Of a DNA stretch of 63,471 nucleotides, positions 24,682 to 34,373 are shown piece after piece. The position numbers and the translations under genes are program-made. Each line of letters begins with the position of its first letter. Position 1 is the stretch's first letter. Origin of the DNA: Vicinamibacteria bacterium (GTDB lineage: Bacteria; Acidobacteriota; Vicinamibacteria; Fen-336); assembly GCA_016934575.1 (NCBI GenBank), contig JAFGSN010000107.1, positions 1 through 63,471 of the forward strand. Reading direction: 5' to 3'. Under the pieces are notes generated by a model. That model saw only the letters and a list, made by a program, of their open reading frames with translations. It searched no databases and had not been told where the DNA came from.

Positions 24682-26877
24682 TCACAGCGGAAACTCGACC
24701 ACGAAACATGCGCCTCTGGGTTGATGCGCCTCCACGCGGATCGTCGCCTGATGCTCTTCGAGAATCCGGCTGACGACCGCTAAACCGAGGCCGCCGCCGC
24801 GTTTCTTGGTTGAGAAATGCGGAACGAAGAGCTTGTCGCGACGCTCCTCCGATATCCCTGGGCCGTCATCGACGACCATCAAACGAAGACGTCCGTTTTG
24901 CCGATCGACCTCGGTACGGATGCGGATCCTTCCTTTGCGGTTCATGGCCTCGATCGCGTTGTCCACGAGATTGATGAGCACCCGTTTGAGCTGACTCGGA
25001 TCCAGCCGGACCCGAGGAGTCTCGGTCGCATACTCTCGCTCGAAGTGAACGCCTCCGAACAATCCATCGTAAAGCGCGAGCGTCTGCTCGATGAGCTCGT
25101 GAAGATCGGTCGGCACCGGCCTCACGTCCGGCAACCGTGCGAACTGCGCGAATTCGTCCACGAGATTCCTGAGAGCCGCGACTTCGTCGACGATCGTCCG
25201 CGTCGCGTCCGTGACGATTTTCTCGAGATCCGGCGCTGAACGGAGATAGGCTTTGCGAATGCGCTGCGCCGAGAGCTGGATCGGCGTCAGCGGATTCTTG
25301 ATCTCGTGCGCGAGCTTCCGCGCCACTTCGCCCCACGCCGCGACGCGTTGAGCGCGAACGAGCGTCGTGAGGTCGTCGAGGACGATCACGACCCCGGGTC
25401 GCGAGGTCAGGGAAGCGTAGAGCGGAACGCCGGTGACGGCCATGTGCCGTTCGCCCGATGGAACGGGGACGCGGATCTCCTTTTCTGCCCGCGTCATGCG
25501 TCCGGAGAGCACGCGCCGAGCGAGATCGGCGATCTCCTCGCGCCCTGGTCCTGTCAGAACATCGGAGACGCGGCGTCCCGCGGCGCCGGAATCGAGGTCG
25601 AGCAATCGGCATGCGGCGGCGTTGACGACCGTCGCCGTGCCCTCCACGTCGGCTACGAGAATGCCTGTGCCCACCGCCTCGAGCACCGTCTCCATGACAC
25701 GCTGTCGTTCCTCCAACTCCTGGTTTTTCCGAGAGAGGCTCTCGCGGTTGTATTCCACCTCCTCCTCGCTGCGCGTCAAGCGCTCGGACATGCGGTTGAA
25801 GGATGCGATCAGGTTGGCAAACTCGTCGTCGCCCGGAGGAAAATCAAGGCGCACGCTTCTCTCGCCGGCGGTGATGCGCTCGGCGCCGCTTGCGGCGAGC
25901 CGGACGGGAGTCGTGATCCGACGCGACAAATATAGGGCGAGCCATACCGCGCCGAACAGCACCAGCAAAGCTGGGAATATGTAAACTGACACGTAGAACG
26001 CCTTGATCGGCTCTTTGAACGTGAGCGCTTGCTGGTAGCTCACGTAGTGTCGTTCCACCTCCCGGACCTCGCCGGCGATCTCGCCCGGCAGAAACGTCGA
26101 GACGACGACCGCTCCGGCGACGTCGGCGTCCGGCGTCGTCACCGGAACCGCCACGCGGATGAGCTCGCCGGAAGCGTAAGGAATCGAGTCTTCGGTTTCC
26201 CGTCCGAGCAGCGCAATCTCGGCCAGAGGATCGCTGCCGGCGCGTCCGAACGGCCCGGTGGGAATCGTGGGATTCATCACGGCCACGAGCTCTCCATCTT
26301 GTCCGAAAACGTTCACGGCATCGATTTGAAGCTCGCGCGCGCGCCGCGTGACCACGCCGCGCAATCGAGACTGATAAGCGGGATCGAGCAGCCGGCGCGC
26401 TCTGATCTCGCGCGCCAGGACTCGGGCATGAATGCGGGAGCGAACCGCCACGGATTCCCTTAAAGCGGAACCGAGCGTTTGCGAGGAGGAGAGGATCCTC
26501 TCCACGTCCACGTTGAACCAGCGATCCACCGTGTGTTGGATCAGATCGCTGCCGATCAAGAGCATGAGCAGCGCCGGCCCGACGGCCATGATCAGGAAGA
26601 CGAGAAGAAGGCGCATCTGCAATCGGGCGCCGAGAACGCCTCGTCGTCTTTCCATCAGGATGCGAATGAGATTGCGGCCGAGAACGAGCAGCAGGATCAG
26701 CAGCAGGATCAGATTGAGAACGGTCAGGCCGAGGAGCACCGCCGAGACGAGGAAGTCCGGCGCGAAGGCCCGGCTCGAGCGCAGGAGCTGAGGGATGCCG
26801 ATGAGCAAGAGCGCCGCCCCCACGGCGATCGCCAGAATCGCCAGCGCGTTGTTGCGAAGAGGAATACGACGAGTCAT
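24682..26877 (-). CDS. NtrY-like transmembrane sensor histidine kinase
   Basis: The 731-residue protein has three N-terminal membrane helices (about 11-31, 42-70, 87-111), an extracytoplasmic sensor (about 115-290), a fourth helix (about 293-318), HAMP (319-371), a PAS domain (390-500), HisKA with His524 in LAHEIKNPLTPIQLSAQRI, and HATPase with N-box NLVDNAIEA, DDGPGIS and GGGLGLAV. The KNPLTP after the His is typical of the NtrY group. It phosphorylates the downstream NtrX-like regulator. The signal sensed is unknown. Confidence 0.95.
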   Translation of the reverse strand: MTRRIPLRNNALAILAIAVGAALLLIGIPQLLRSSRAFAPDFLVSAVLLGLTVLNLILLLILLLVLGRNLIRILMERRRGVLGARLQMRLLLVFLIMAVGPALLMLLIGSDLIQHTVDRWFNVDVERILSSSQTLGSALRESVAVRSRIHARVLAREIRARRLLDPAYQSRLRGVVTRRARELQIDAVNVFGQDGELVAVMNPTIPTGPFGRAGSDPLAEIALLGRETEDSIPYASGELIRVAVPVTTPDADVAGAVVVSTFLPGEIAGEVREVERHYVSYQQALTFKEPIKAFYVSVYIFPALLVLFGAVWLALYLSRRITTPVRLAASGAERITAGERSVRLDFPPGDDEFANLIASFNRMSERLTRSEEEVEYNRESLSRKNQELEERQRVMETVLEAVGTGILVADVEGTATVVNAAACRLLDLDSGAAGRRVSDVLTGPGREEIADLARRVLSGRMTRAEKEIRVPVPSGERHMAVTGVPLYASLTSRPGVVIVLDDLTTLVRAQRVAAWGEVARKLAHEIKNPLTPIQLSAQRIRKAYLRSAPDLEKIVTDATRTIVDEVAALRNLVDEFAQFARLPDVRPVPTDLHELIEQTLALYDGLFGGVHFEREYATETPRVRLDPSQLKRVLINLVDNAIEAMNRKGRIRIRTEVDRQNGRLRLMVVDDGPGISEERRDKLFVPHFSTKKRGGGLGLAVVSRILEEHQATIRVEAHQPRGACFVVEFPL

Positions 26878-27006
26878 TTCAACATGTGAATCCGCGTCCG
26901 CTTCCTTTCACTCGTCACGGTCGCGTCGGCGGGTTCTTAATCGCTCCGAGGCCGAAGTATTGTAGCGTGGCGGCCACACGCCGCCCAATTCTTCCAACAG
27001 GGACGG

Positions 27007-28185
27007 TCACGCCAGAAACAACAGGTCTTTCTGGATCGCGCCCGTAACTTCGGCCGCGTCCTCGCCGAAGTAAAGGTCGATTTCGCTGCGGACGCCGAAC
27101 TCGGGCAGGTACACGCCGGGCTCGATGGAAAAACACAGCCCCGGGATGATCCGCCGCTCGTCGCGAGTTTCGAAGTTGTCGATGTTGACGCCGTTGCCGT
27201 GAACCTCCGTGCCGATCGAATGGCCGGTGCGGTGAATGAAGTAATCGCCATAGCCGCGTTGCTCGATTACGCTTCGGGCGACGTCGTCCACGTCGCACCC
27301 GCGAATCGCCCGACGCGACGTCGCGGCGGACTGAACGAACGCGATCGCGGCATCCCGCGCGTCACGCACGGCTTCCCATGCCGCGCGCATTCTCTCGGGG
27401 GCCTCGTCCCCGCAGAAGGCCATCCAGGTCGTGTCGTAATAGACGGCCTCGGGCGGTTCCGCCAGCTTGGCCCAGAGATCGACGAGCAGCAGGTCTCCGC
27501 GTCGGATCGGTCGATCACGCTCGCCCGGACAGGTCTCGAAATGGGGATTCGAGGCGTGCTCGTTGACGGCCACGATAGGCGGATGATCGAAGGCGAGACG
27601 CCTGCGACCGAACTCTTCAATGATGAATTTTTGAACCTCGCTTTCGGAAATCGACGCTTTGCCTTTCAAGCGCATACGAACGAGGTCAAACGCGGCGTTT
27701 TTCGCCGCGAGCACTCCTTCCGCCGCTCGATCGTGCAAATCCTTCTGATCTTTCGTCCATCGCGCCTCGAAGATTTGCACGAGGTCGGCCGAGCTGACGA
27801 TGTCGGGTCCGAGCGCGCGCGCCATCTCGATCGTTCCCGCATCCACGCGTCCGACATACGGCAGAGCGCCTCCAGGGCTGTACTCCATCGCGATACGATG
27901 TTTGTCCTTGAGGCAGCGGCCGAGGACGCTTTCGAGATCGCGATAGGAGCGATACACCGCGGCCGTTCCCGGTAGATTGCCGAGACTCCGGGACTCCACG
28001 GCATGAACGACGGCGGTGGGCGCGCCCTTTCGCGGAATGAAATAGAACCAGCGCCGGGTGGTGTGCCGCTCGGGGGCCAGGCCGACGATGCGCCGCGCGA
28101 TCGGATTGGATCCGCGGAAATCGTAGAGCAACCAGCCGTCAAGATTTGCCGCGGATAACGCTTCCTGCAAGATTTCGAGATCCAT
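27007..28185 (-). CDS. M24-family metallopeptidase (Xaa-Pro peptidase-like)
   Basis: The 392-residue protein has the creatinase/prolidase N-terminal domain (about 1-150) and a pita-bread M24 domain with all five metal ligands: LLLVDLWAK, VYYDTTW, HRTGHSIG, FSIEPGVY and VRSEIDLYF. Such enzymes remove N-terminal residues preceding proline with a dinuclear metal site. ATG 28185 has AGGGGA upstream; a TTG at 28197 would add four residues without a site. There is no signal peptide, so it is cytosolic. Substrate is not known. It does not seem operonic with its neighbours. Confidence 0.93.
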   Translation of the reverse strand: MDLEILQEALSAANLDGWLLYDFRGSNPIARRIVGLAPERHTTRRWFYFIPRKGAPTAVVHAVESRSLGNLPGTAAVYRSYRDLESVLGRCLKDKHRIAMEYSPGGALPYVGRVDAGTIEMARALGPDIVSSADLVQIFEARWTKDQKDLHDRAAEGVLAAKNAAFDLVRMRLKGKASISESEVQKFIIEEFGRRRLAFDHPPIVAVNEHASNPHFETCPGERDRPIRRGDLLLVDLWAKLAEPPEAVYYDTTWMAFCGDEAPERMRAAWEAVRDARDAAIAFVQSAATSRRAIRGCDVDDVARSVIEQRGYGDYFIHRTGHSIGTEVHGNGVNIDNFETRDERRIIPGLCFSIEPGVYLPEFGVRSEIDLYFGEDAAEVTGAIQKDLLFLA

Positions 28186-28504
28186 GTTTCCCCTCAAGTA
28201 TCTTCAACCGATGCGACGGTTGATTGTAAAAGAATGTAAAAAGTCCTGGGGCGCGTCAACCGCTCGCGGGCACAAAGGAGGGATCGTTCCCCTCAGTGGG
28301 GGCGGAAGGAGTTTTCAGCGGGTCGCGTAATCGGCGGGATTGGCCACAGGAAAGCGCGTCAGCATGGCCTTCTTACTCATTTATACGCACGAGACATGCC
28401 TTTGGTTTCATGAAAATGACAATCCAAGCGGCGGCGGTTTCCCGGAGCGCGCGCTTGTTGTATGATCTTGTCCTAGCGTCCTATATTTCCCGAGGAAGAA
28501 TCCG
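28186..28504. other. intergenic region before the exported TPR gene
   Basis: No gene is visible between the divergent M24 and TPR genes. A TATGAT box at 28461-28466 could be a -10 element for the TPR gene, but the -35 region 17 bases upstream is weak. A GAGGAAG ribosome binding site precedes the ATG at 28505. No strong palindrome or terminator was found. Confidence 0.4.
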
Positions 28505-30592
28505 ATGAGAATACTGATCGTAGCCGCCACAGCCCTGATCATGGCCGCCGGGCCCACTCTGGCGGAAGACAAGGTCGAGGAAACCGTCGCCAAGGCCAAG
28601 ATGAGGGTCGAAAAGGGCAAGCCCTTGGACGCCGTGAAAATGCTACAGAAACTCGTGGAAAAAAATCCGGCGTCCATCGAGGCGCGACGGGCTTTGTTCG
28701 ACGTACAGATTCGTGCGCGCCAGCGAAACGAAGCCGGCGCCGCGGTCCAGGCCTGGGCTCAAAGCGCGCAAGGAGTGGCGCGTTCTCACGCCCTGGCGAC
28801 CTTGGCGTCCTACGAGCTTCTCCGCGGCCCGGCGTCCGCGGCCCTGGCGCATGCGCAAGAGGCCGTGAAGATCGATCCGAACGCCGCCGCGCTCGCTGTC
28901 CTGGCTCGCGCGCAGGCTCGAATCGACGATCCCAAGATCGCTCTCGAGACGGCCCAGAGGGCGCTGCAGGTTTCGCCTCAGTCCGCCGACGCTCATGAAG
29001 CTCATGGCGCGGCGCTGCTCGTTCTCGGGCGGACCGGAGAAGCGGTCGCGGCTTTCCGCAAAGCCGCCGAGCTTGTTCCCGATTGCTCGCGCTTGAGGGC
29101 GAATCTCGCGCTGGCGCTGGTTGCGGCTGGAAAGGCGGCCGAAGCCGTGGAAACAGCTCAGGCCGCCGTCGACGCCGACACGGACACGGCCGAGGGTTAC
29201 GCGGCCCTTGCATTGGCGCTTGTCAGCGCGAACAAGAACACCTGGGGAGACGCCATCGGCAAGGCTCAGGAAGCCAAGCTCATCGACGGATCCAGTCCTC
29301 TGGCGCTGACGATTTTGGGCAAAATCTTTTACGAGGGAGCGAACGTTCCCTGGGCCAAGGGAGCTTTCGAGGATGCTCTCAAGGTCGATCCGAATTACGC
29401 CGACGCCGCGGTGGCGCTCGTCTCGCTTTTGCAGCGCGACGGCAAGACGGATGAAGCGCTTGTTTTGGCCCAGAAGTACGCCCAGGCGATGCCGCACGCG
29501 GGCCCAATGCAAAAAAGATATGGCGAGCTTCTGCTGCGCAAAGCGGATGCGCTTCTGGAGAAGGGCGATCCCAACGGGGCTGTCGAGAAGCGCACCGCGG
29601 CCGTCGAGCCTCTCGAGGCCGCGATCAAGAAACTTCCCGACGATCATGAACTGCAGTTCGAGATGGGGCTCGCGTACTCGTTCACGGGCGAGGTCGACAA
29701 GGCGGTGTCCCCGTTCGCCCGCGCCGTGTCGCTGGCGCCGGCGAACCTTGACTACCGTATCGCCTACGGCCTGGCTCTCGGACGAAACGATCAGTATGCG
29801 GAGGGAATCGCCGAGTTGCAGAAGGTCGTCGCGAATCCTCAATACAAGGGAGCCGAGGCGTGGATCAACCTCGGTTATCTCTACCGGGAGATGACCCCCA
29901 AGCAAACTGCCGACGCCGTGGATGCTTACAGGAAGGCGCTCACGATCGATGCGAAGAGCGTTCCGGCCAGCCAGGGGCTGGCGTGGTCGCTTTTCTATGC
30001 AAAGCGTTATGACGAGGCCATCACGGCCGCACGTCAAGCCGTGGTCCTCGATAAAACGTTCGAGAGGACCGAAGCCTTGCTCGTTGCATCCTCGATTTAC
30101 TTCCGTGACGCTCCTTCGAAGAGGATGGCGGAGGCCCAAAAAGCTCTGGATCGGGCCAGGTCGATTATTGGAGCCGACAATGCCCTGATCAAACAGATCG
30201 CCGACGCCATTGACATCGCTAAAAGAGGCGGCATAACGAAAGTCAAAGAGCTTCAGGACGTGATTCCGATCGATATGCTCATGAAAGGACTTCAGAGAGG
30301 GAGTGTCGCCGACAAGCGGAGGGCGCTGTTCGAGCTCAAGAAGCATGGATGCGACGGTGCTCCCTACGTTGCATTCGGATGTCGCGATCCCGATATCGGT
30401 GTCCGTGAAACGGCGCTTCGCGTGCTCAAATCCATGGGCCGGCAGGCGTGCAACGCGGACGCGCTCAAACAGATGGAGAACGCTCTTGCCGTCCCGCCGC
30501 CTTGTCCGCAGTGCAAGCCGGCCGACGAAGCGCGCGTCATCGACGTCACGCGCGGTCTGCGCGATATCGTCATCATGTGCAAGGGCGGCTGA
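28505..30592 (+). CDS. exported TPR protein with about 12 repeats
   Basis: A clear signal peptide (MRILIVAATALIMAAGPTLAED) is followed by many TPR units across residues about 25-600, with phrases such as AHEAHGAALLVLGRTGEAV, ALTILGKIFYEG and AWINLGYLYREM. The last 100 residues are different: a HEAT-like helix pair (DKRRALFELKKHGCDGAPYV) and a Cys-rich tail ending PPPCPQCK. The ATG 28505 has GAGGAAG eight bases upstream. It is probably a periplasmic or outer-membrane scaffold. No enzyme domain is visible and the function is unassigned. It is convergent to dtd with a 37-base gap. Confidence 0.85.
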   Translation: MRILIVAATALIMAAGPTLAEDKVEETVAKAKMRVEKGKPLDAVKMLQKLVEKNPASIEARRALFDVQIRARQRNEAGAAVQAWAQSAQGVARSHALATLASYELLRGPASAALAHAQEAVKIDPNAAALAVLARAQARIDDPKIALETAQRALQVSPQSADAHEAHGAALLVLGRTGEAVAAFRKAAELVPDCSRLRANLALALVAAGKAAEAVETAQAAVDADTDTAEGYAALALALVSANKNTWGDAIGKAQEAKLIDGSSPLALTILGKIFYEGANVPWAKGAFEDALKVDPNYADAAVALVSLLQRDGKTDEALVLAQKYAQAMPHAGPMQKRYGELLLRKADALLEKGDPNGAVEKRTAAVEPLEAAIKKLPDDHELQFEMGLAYSFTGEVDKAVSPFARAVSLAPANLDYRIAYGLALGRNDQYAEGIAELQKVVANPQYKGAEAWINLGYLYREMTPKQTADAVDAYRKALTIDAKSVPASQGLAWSLFYAKRYDEAITAARQAVVLDKTFERTEALLVASSIYFRDAPSKRMAEAQKALDRARSIIGADNALIKQIADAIDIAKRGGITKVKELQDVIPIDMLMKGLQRGSVADKRRALFELKKHGCDGAPYVAFGCRDPDIGVRETALRVLKSMGRQACNADALKQMENALAVPPPCPQCKPADEARVIDVTRGLRDIVIMCKGG

Positions 30593-30629
30593 GCGCTCGG
30601 CCACGTTCCATCGTTTCAGCGGGCCTTAT

Positions 30630-31085
30630 TCACGGCTCGATCCCGCGTCGGCTGTCGAGCAGCAGCGTGACCGGCCCGTCATTGACCAGCTCAACGTTCA
30701 TCATGGCGCGGAACACGCCTTCATCGACAGGCAGGCCGTATGCTCGGCATCGGACCACGAAGGCGCGATACAACCGTTCCGCCGAATCGGGGTCGGCCGC
30801 CTGTGAATAGCTGGGACGATGTCCTTTACGGCAGTCGCCGAAGAGCGTGAACTGCGAAACGACAAGCAGCGCTCCGCCGGCTTCGAGCGCCGAGCGGTTC
30901 ATTCGGCCGTTCTCGTCCGGGAAAACGCGCAAGTAAGCCGTCTTTTCAGCGAGGTATGCGGCGTCCTGTTCGGTGTCATCCCGATCGACGCCGAGGAGAA
31001 CGAGCAATCCGCGGCCGATTGCCGCCACGCGTTTCCCCTCAATCGAGACATGAGCGCGGGAAACGCGTTGGATGACGGCGCGCAT
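30630..31085 (-). CDS. dtd: D-aminoacyl-tRNA deacylase
   Basis: The 151-residue protein carries the Dtd signatures: [29 protein letters not shown] and the cross-subunit [11 protein letters not shown] loop with Gly-Pro. Dtd hydrolyses D-Tyr and other D-aminoacyl-tRNAs, guarding translation fidelity. The ATG at 31085 matches the family start; a TTG three bases earlier adds one residue. The gene faces the Ser/Thr kinase with a 55-base gap, so the two share an upstream region. Confidence 0.95.
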   Translation of the reverse strand: MRAVIQRVSRAHVSIEGKRVAAIGRGLLVLLGVDRDDTEQDAAYLAEKTAYLRVFPDENGRMNRSALEAGGALLVVSQFTLFGDCRKGHRPSYSQAADPDSAERLYRAFVVRCRAYGLPVDEGVFRAMMNVELVNDGPVTLLLDSRRGIEP

Positions 31086-31140
31086 CAAGCAGCGAGACTA
31101 TGCAAATCGGGACGGACCGTCAAGCGATTGAAGGTGCGGT

Positions 31141-32685
31141 ATGATGCCTCACGTGGCGCATCCCGCCCAGATTGGACGTTATCAGGTGATCGAGTTCCTC
31201 GGCCAGGGCTCGATGGGCGTCGTTTACCGCGGTCGCGACGAAACGCTCGAACGCGACGTTGCTCTCAAGGTCATGTCTCTGGCCCAGAGCACGGCCGAGG
31301 AAGCGCAGAAGCGCTTTCGTCGTGAGGCGCAAGCAGCCGCCAGGCTCCAACATCCGAACATCGTGACGATCTACGAGTTGGGCGTGCATCAAGGCGCGCC
31401 GTTCATCGCCATGGAGCTTCTCGCGGGCATGGATCTGGCGCGAGCCATCGCGGCGGGTCTTCGTCCCGATCCCCGAGCGACGTTGCCGATTGTTTTGCAG
31501 ATTCTCGCCGGCCTCGGACATGCCCACGAACACGGGATCGTTCATCGGGATATCAAACCCTCGAACGTCTTTCTTCCCATGGGGCTGCCGGTGAAGATCA
31601 TGGATTTTGGCGTGGCGCGTCTCGTCGATGCGGCTTCGACCGGAACCGGGAGCGGCATCGTCGGCAGCCCGAGTTACATGTCGCCGGAGCAGATCCGCGG
31701 CGACGGCGTGGACGGACGAAGCGATCTCTTTTCCGTGGGGCTCATTCTTTTTGAGCTTGTGACCGGAGAGCGGGCGTTCAAGGCCGATTCGGTGGCGGCC
31801 GTGTTGTACAAGATCACCAACGAGACGCCTGATTTCAGAACGCTTCCGCAGAATGACGAATGGACCCGCTTGCGCGCGGTGCTCTCACGGGCTCTGGCGC
31901 GCGATTCGTGTGAGCGCTATGCCGACGCGCGGTCGATGGCGGCGGATCTCGTGCAGGCCCTGCTCGATCTGGGGGGATCGTCAGACTGGATGAGCGCCTC
32001 GGACCGGGGCCTGCTCGTGCGCTCGACGCCGCGGCCACGCGCGCTGGCGGTCGATCTGGAGTCGGAAGCGCCGACGCTTTCCGATGCTCTGGCGGCGCGG
32101 ATCGAGAAGCGCGCGGCTCGATTCGTGCCGCCGCGATGGCTCCTCGTGGTGATCGTGATCGGTCTGTCCATTCTCCTGGGCGGGCTGGGTTTGATTCTTC
32201 TTGGCCGCGCTCGGACAAGACCGACGCCGATAACGACGATGGAATCGTCATCGCCTTCAGAGCCGAGCATCATGCCGGTTCCGGCTCCTTCGGCACGGAT
32301 CGCCTCACCCTCTCCTCCGCCGGTTTCTTTGCGAAGTCCATCGACGCCACGGCTTGTTTTGTCGCCGGCGGCCCTGGCGCCGCTTCCGACTCGCGCGCGC
32401 GCCAGCATTGCGCGCGCTGAAGCATTCTTGACTCAGGGGCACTACCAGCGTGCGATGGATGAGGCGCGAGCCGTATTGGCGCTCGATCCATACGACACGG
32501 AAGCCCGTACGCTGCTCGAAGACGCCGAGGCCGCCCTGGTCGTCGAGAGCCGTCTCCGGAAAGCCCGCGAGGCCATGCAACTGGGCGATCGCGAAGCGGC
32601 GCTGGAAGAGGTTCGCGCCGGGCTGGCGGTGGCTCCGAACGATGGGCGCCTGCTCCAGCTTTTTCGTGAGTTGACACAGGACTGA
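31141..32685 (+). CDS. second transmembrane Ser/Thr protein kinase
   Basis: The kinase domain (residues 13-280) has GQGSMGVVYRG, catalytic Lys43, HRDIKPSN with Asp137 and DFG at 155-157. A Pro/Ser-rich segment leads to one membrane helix at about 335-360 (LLVVIVIGLSILLGGLGLI), and the extracytoplasmic or terminal region (about 415-510) has helical TPR-like repeats. It is paralogous to the kinase at 6073-8064 (shared IG-x-Y, DETLERDVALKV) but has no PEGA domain and no adjacent phosphatase. GAAGGTG lies near the ATG. Its target is unknown. Confidence 0.93.
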   Translation: MMPHVAHPAQIGRYQVIEFLGQGSMGVVYRGRDETLERDVALKVMSLAQSTAEEAQKRFRREAQAAARLQHPNIVTIYELGVHQGAPFIAMELLAGMDLARAIAAGLRPDPRATLPIVLQILAGLGHAHEHGIVHRDIKPSNVFLPMGLPVKIMDFGVARLVDAASTGTGSGIVGSPSYMSPEQIRGDGVDGRSDLFSVGLILFELVTGERAFKADSVAAVLYKITNETPDFRTLPQNDEWTRLRAVLSRALARDSCERYADARSMAADLVQALLDLGGSSDWMSASDRGLLVRSTPRPRALAVDLESEAPTLSDALAARIEKRAARFVPPRWLLVVIVIGLSILLGGLGLILLGRARTRPTPITTMESSSPSEPSIMPVPAPSARIASPSPPPVSLRSPSTPRLVLSPAALAPLPTRARASIARAEAFLTQGHYQRAMDEARAVLALDPYDTEARTLLEDAEAALVVESRLRKAREAMQLGDREAALEEVRAGLAVAPNDGRLLQLFRELTQD

Positions 32686-32690
32686 CCTGA

Positions 32691-32720
32691 TTGACGTCAA
32701 GGAGCGGAGCGTAGTACAGT
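32691..32720 (+). promoter_or_regulatory. promoter with palindromic -35 for the flippase-like gene
   Basis: TTGACG at 32691-32696 and TACAGT at 32715-32720 are 18 bases apart. The -35 box lies in a perfect 10-bp palindrome, TTGACGTCAA (32691-32700), so a regulator could compete with RNA polymerase. The gene start is about 60 bases downstream. Confidence 0.4.
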
Positions 32721-32783
32721 CACACCCCAGACGTCATAACGCAAATCGATCAAGGGCAAAGACTTGCGGAAAGTGATCACGCC

Positions 32784-33827
32784 GTGCTGAGGAGCAGGAA
32801 GGCCCGTCTCGCGATAGGCGTCGGTCTCGCCGCGCTCTTGCTCGTCCTGTTCTTTCGCGGTATCGATTTGTCCCGGTTGAGCACGGCTCTCGCCTCCGCG
32901 CGGCCTGCCTGGCTGCTTGGGGTTTTCATTACAACGCTTCTCACTTACATGATCCGTGCCTGGCGTTGGGGTTTCCTGCTCGCGCCGCTGAGCCGAGTTC
33001 GGTTCGCGCGCCTTTTTTCGGTGACGATCATCGGATTCTCCGCCGCCCTGGTGTTTCCACGGGCGGGCGAGATACTTCGTCCCTACTTGATTGGCCGGGA
33101 ACGAGGGATACGTATTTCAAGCGCCTTTGCGACGATCATTCTCGAGCGACTCTTCGATCTCCTAACGATGCTGTTGCTCTTCGGTCTTTATCTCTATGTC
33201 TTGCCTTTGCCGGCCGCGCAGGCGCGGGGCGTGTTGCTCGATCTCCTGAAGCGTGGCGGCCTGCTTGTCGGTTTCTTGGCGTTGGCGGTTCTGATCGTTC
33301 TCGTTCTGTTCCATGTGTATGCGGAACGGGCGTTGCGTTTTTTTGATGGTCTCTTCGGGCGTCTGCCCGCGCGTATCGCCCGGCCGCTGACGCACGCGCT
33401 CGCGTCCTTCGGCGACGGCCTGGCGGTGCTCAAGGCGCCTGCGCCCCAACTGCTCGTCATCGCCGGACAGTCGCTGCTCCTGTGGTTGACGATCGCGCTC
33501 GGCTTTCATTTCGCGAACGCGGCATTCGACTTGCGCCTGCCGTTTCACGCGACGTTCTTGATGATGGCCTTCCTCACCGTGGGAGTCGCGATACCCACGC
33601 CCGGCATGGTGGGCGGCTTTCACGAGTTCTACCTGTTGTCGCTCACACACGGCTTCGGCATCGAAAAGAGCACCGCGGCGGCGGCCGGGATCGCGGCTCA
33701 TGCGCTCGTCAGCTTGCCCGTGCTCGCTCTCGGACTGTTCTTCCTCGGTCGCGAGGGGCTGTCCATGGGCCGCGTTGCCGAGATCACGGACTCCTCGCCC
33801 GAGGCGTCCATGGAGAGAACGACGTGA
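32784..33827 (+). CDS. lysylphosphatidylglycerol synthase TM region / UPF0104 family membrane protein
   Basis: The 347-residue protein has about eight membrane helices and matches the MprF N-terminal (flippase) domain family, with RAWRWGFLLAPLSRVRFAR, GFSAALVFPRAGEILRPYL, ILERLFDLLTM and PTPGMVGGFHEFY. There is no synthase domain. Relatives move lipids or lipid-linked sugars, but substrate cannot be inferred. The start is GTG 32784; the ribosome binding site is weak. Its stop overlaps the GTG of nrdR, so the two are co-translated. Confidence 0.85.
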   Translation: MLRSRKARLAIGVGLAALLLVLFFRGIDLSRLSTALASARPAWLLGVFITTLLTYMIRAWRWGFLLAPLSRVRFARLFSVTIIGFSAALVFPRAGEILRPYLIGRERGIRISSAFATIILERLFDLLTMLLLFGLYLYVLPLPAAQARGVLLDLLKRGGLLVGFLALAVLIVLVLFHVYAERALRFFDGLFGRLPARIARPLTHALASFGDGLAVLKAPAPQLLVIAGQSLLLWLTIALGFHFANAAFDLRLPFHATFLMMAFLTVGVAIPTPGMVGGFHEFYLLSLTHGFGIEKSTAAAAGIAAHALVSLPVLALGLFFLGREGLSMGRVAEITDSSPEASMERTT

Positions 33828-34276
33828 AGTGCCCTTTCTGTGGTCAAGTCGAGGATCGGGTCGTCGATTCGCGCGAGAGCAAGGAGGGCGAGGTCATTCG
33901 CCGCCGCCGGCAGTGCCTGGGCTGCGGCAAGCGTTTCACATCCTACGAGAGGATCGATCAGATCCCCCATCTCATCGTCAAGAAAGACGGCCGGCGCGAA
34001 CGGTTCGATCGGGAGAAAGTCCTGGCCGGGCTGCTCAAGGCCTGCGAGAAACGGCCCGTCTCGGTCAAAGAGCTCGAGAGCATCGTCGATCATGTCGAGA
34101 CCATGGTGCACGAAAGCCCTGATCATGAAGTGCCGAGCGTGCAAGTGGGCGAATATCTGATGGAAAGGCTTTGCGATATCGACAAGGTCGCTTTCATTCG
34201 TTTCGCCTCGGTTTATCGCGACTTCAAGGACGTCGATCAATTCATGGCCACGCTCAAAGGGCTGCTCGAAACATAA
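33824..34276 (+). CDS. nrdR: transcriptional repressor NrdR
   Basis: The 150-residue protein begins with the zinc ribbon KCPFCGQVEDRVVDSRESKE with Cys3, Cys6, Cys31 and Cys34, followed by the ATP-cone domain (about 49-139). NrdR represses ribonucleotide reductase genes when bound to ATP/dATP. Start GTG 33824 overlaps the upstream stop (GTGA). A longer open frame upstream is antisense to the flippase-like frame and not part of it. Target NrdR boxes were not found in this window. Confidence 0.95.
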   Translation: MKCPFCGQVEDRVVDSRESKEGEVIRRRRQCLGCGKRFTSYERIDQIPHLIVKKDGRRERFDREKVLAGLLKACEKRPVSVKELESIVDHVETMVHESPDHEVPSVQVGEYLMERLCDIDKVAFIRFASVYRDFKDVDQFMATLKGLLET

Positions 34277-34373
34277 CAAAAAAACCGACAGCCGTGCACG
34301 ACCGCCAGAAACGAGAATGCGGCGAGGCGCGGATCACTCGCTCAACCGAAGCGCGGTCGTCGTTCCCATGGCG

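Noticed and set aside
28643-30604. 653-codon open frame on the minus strand across the exported TPR gene
   Set aside because: It is antisense to a gene with signal peptide and TPR repeats, shows no domain, and long antisense frames are expected in this GC-rich codon usage.
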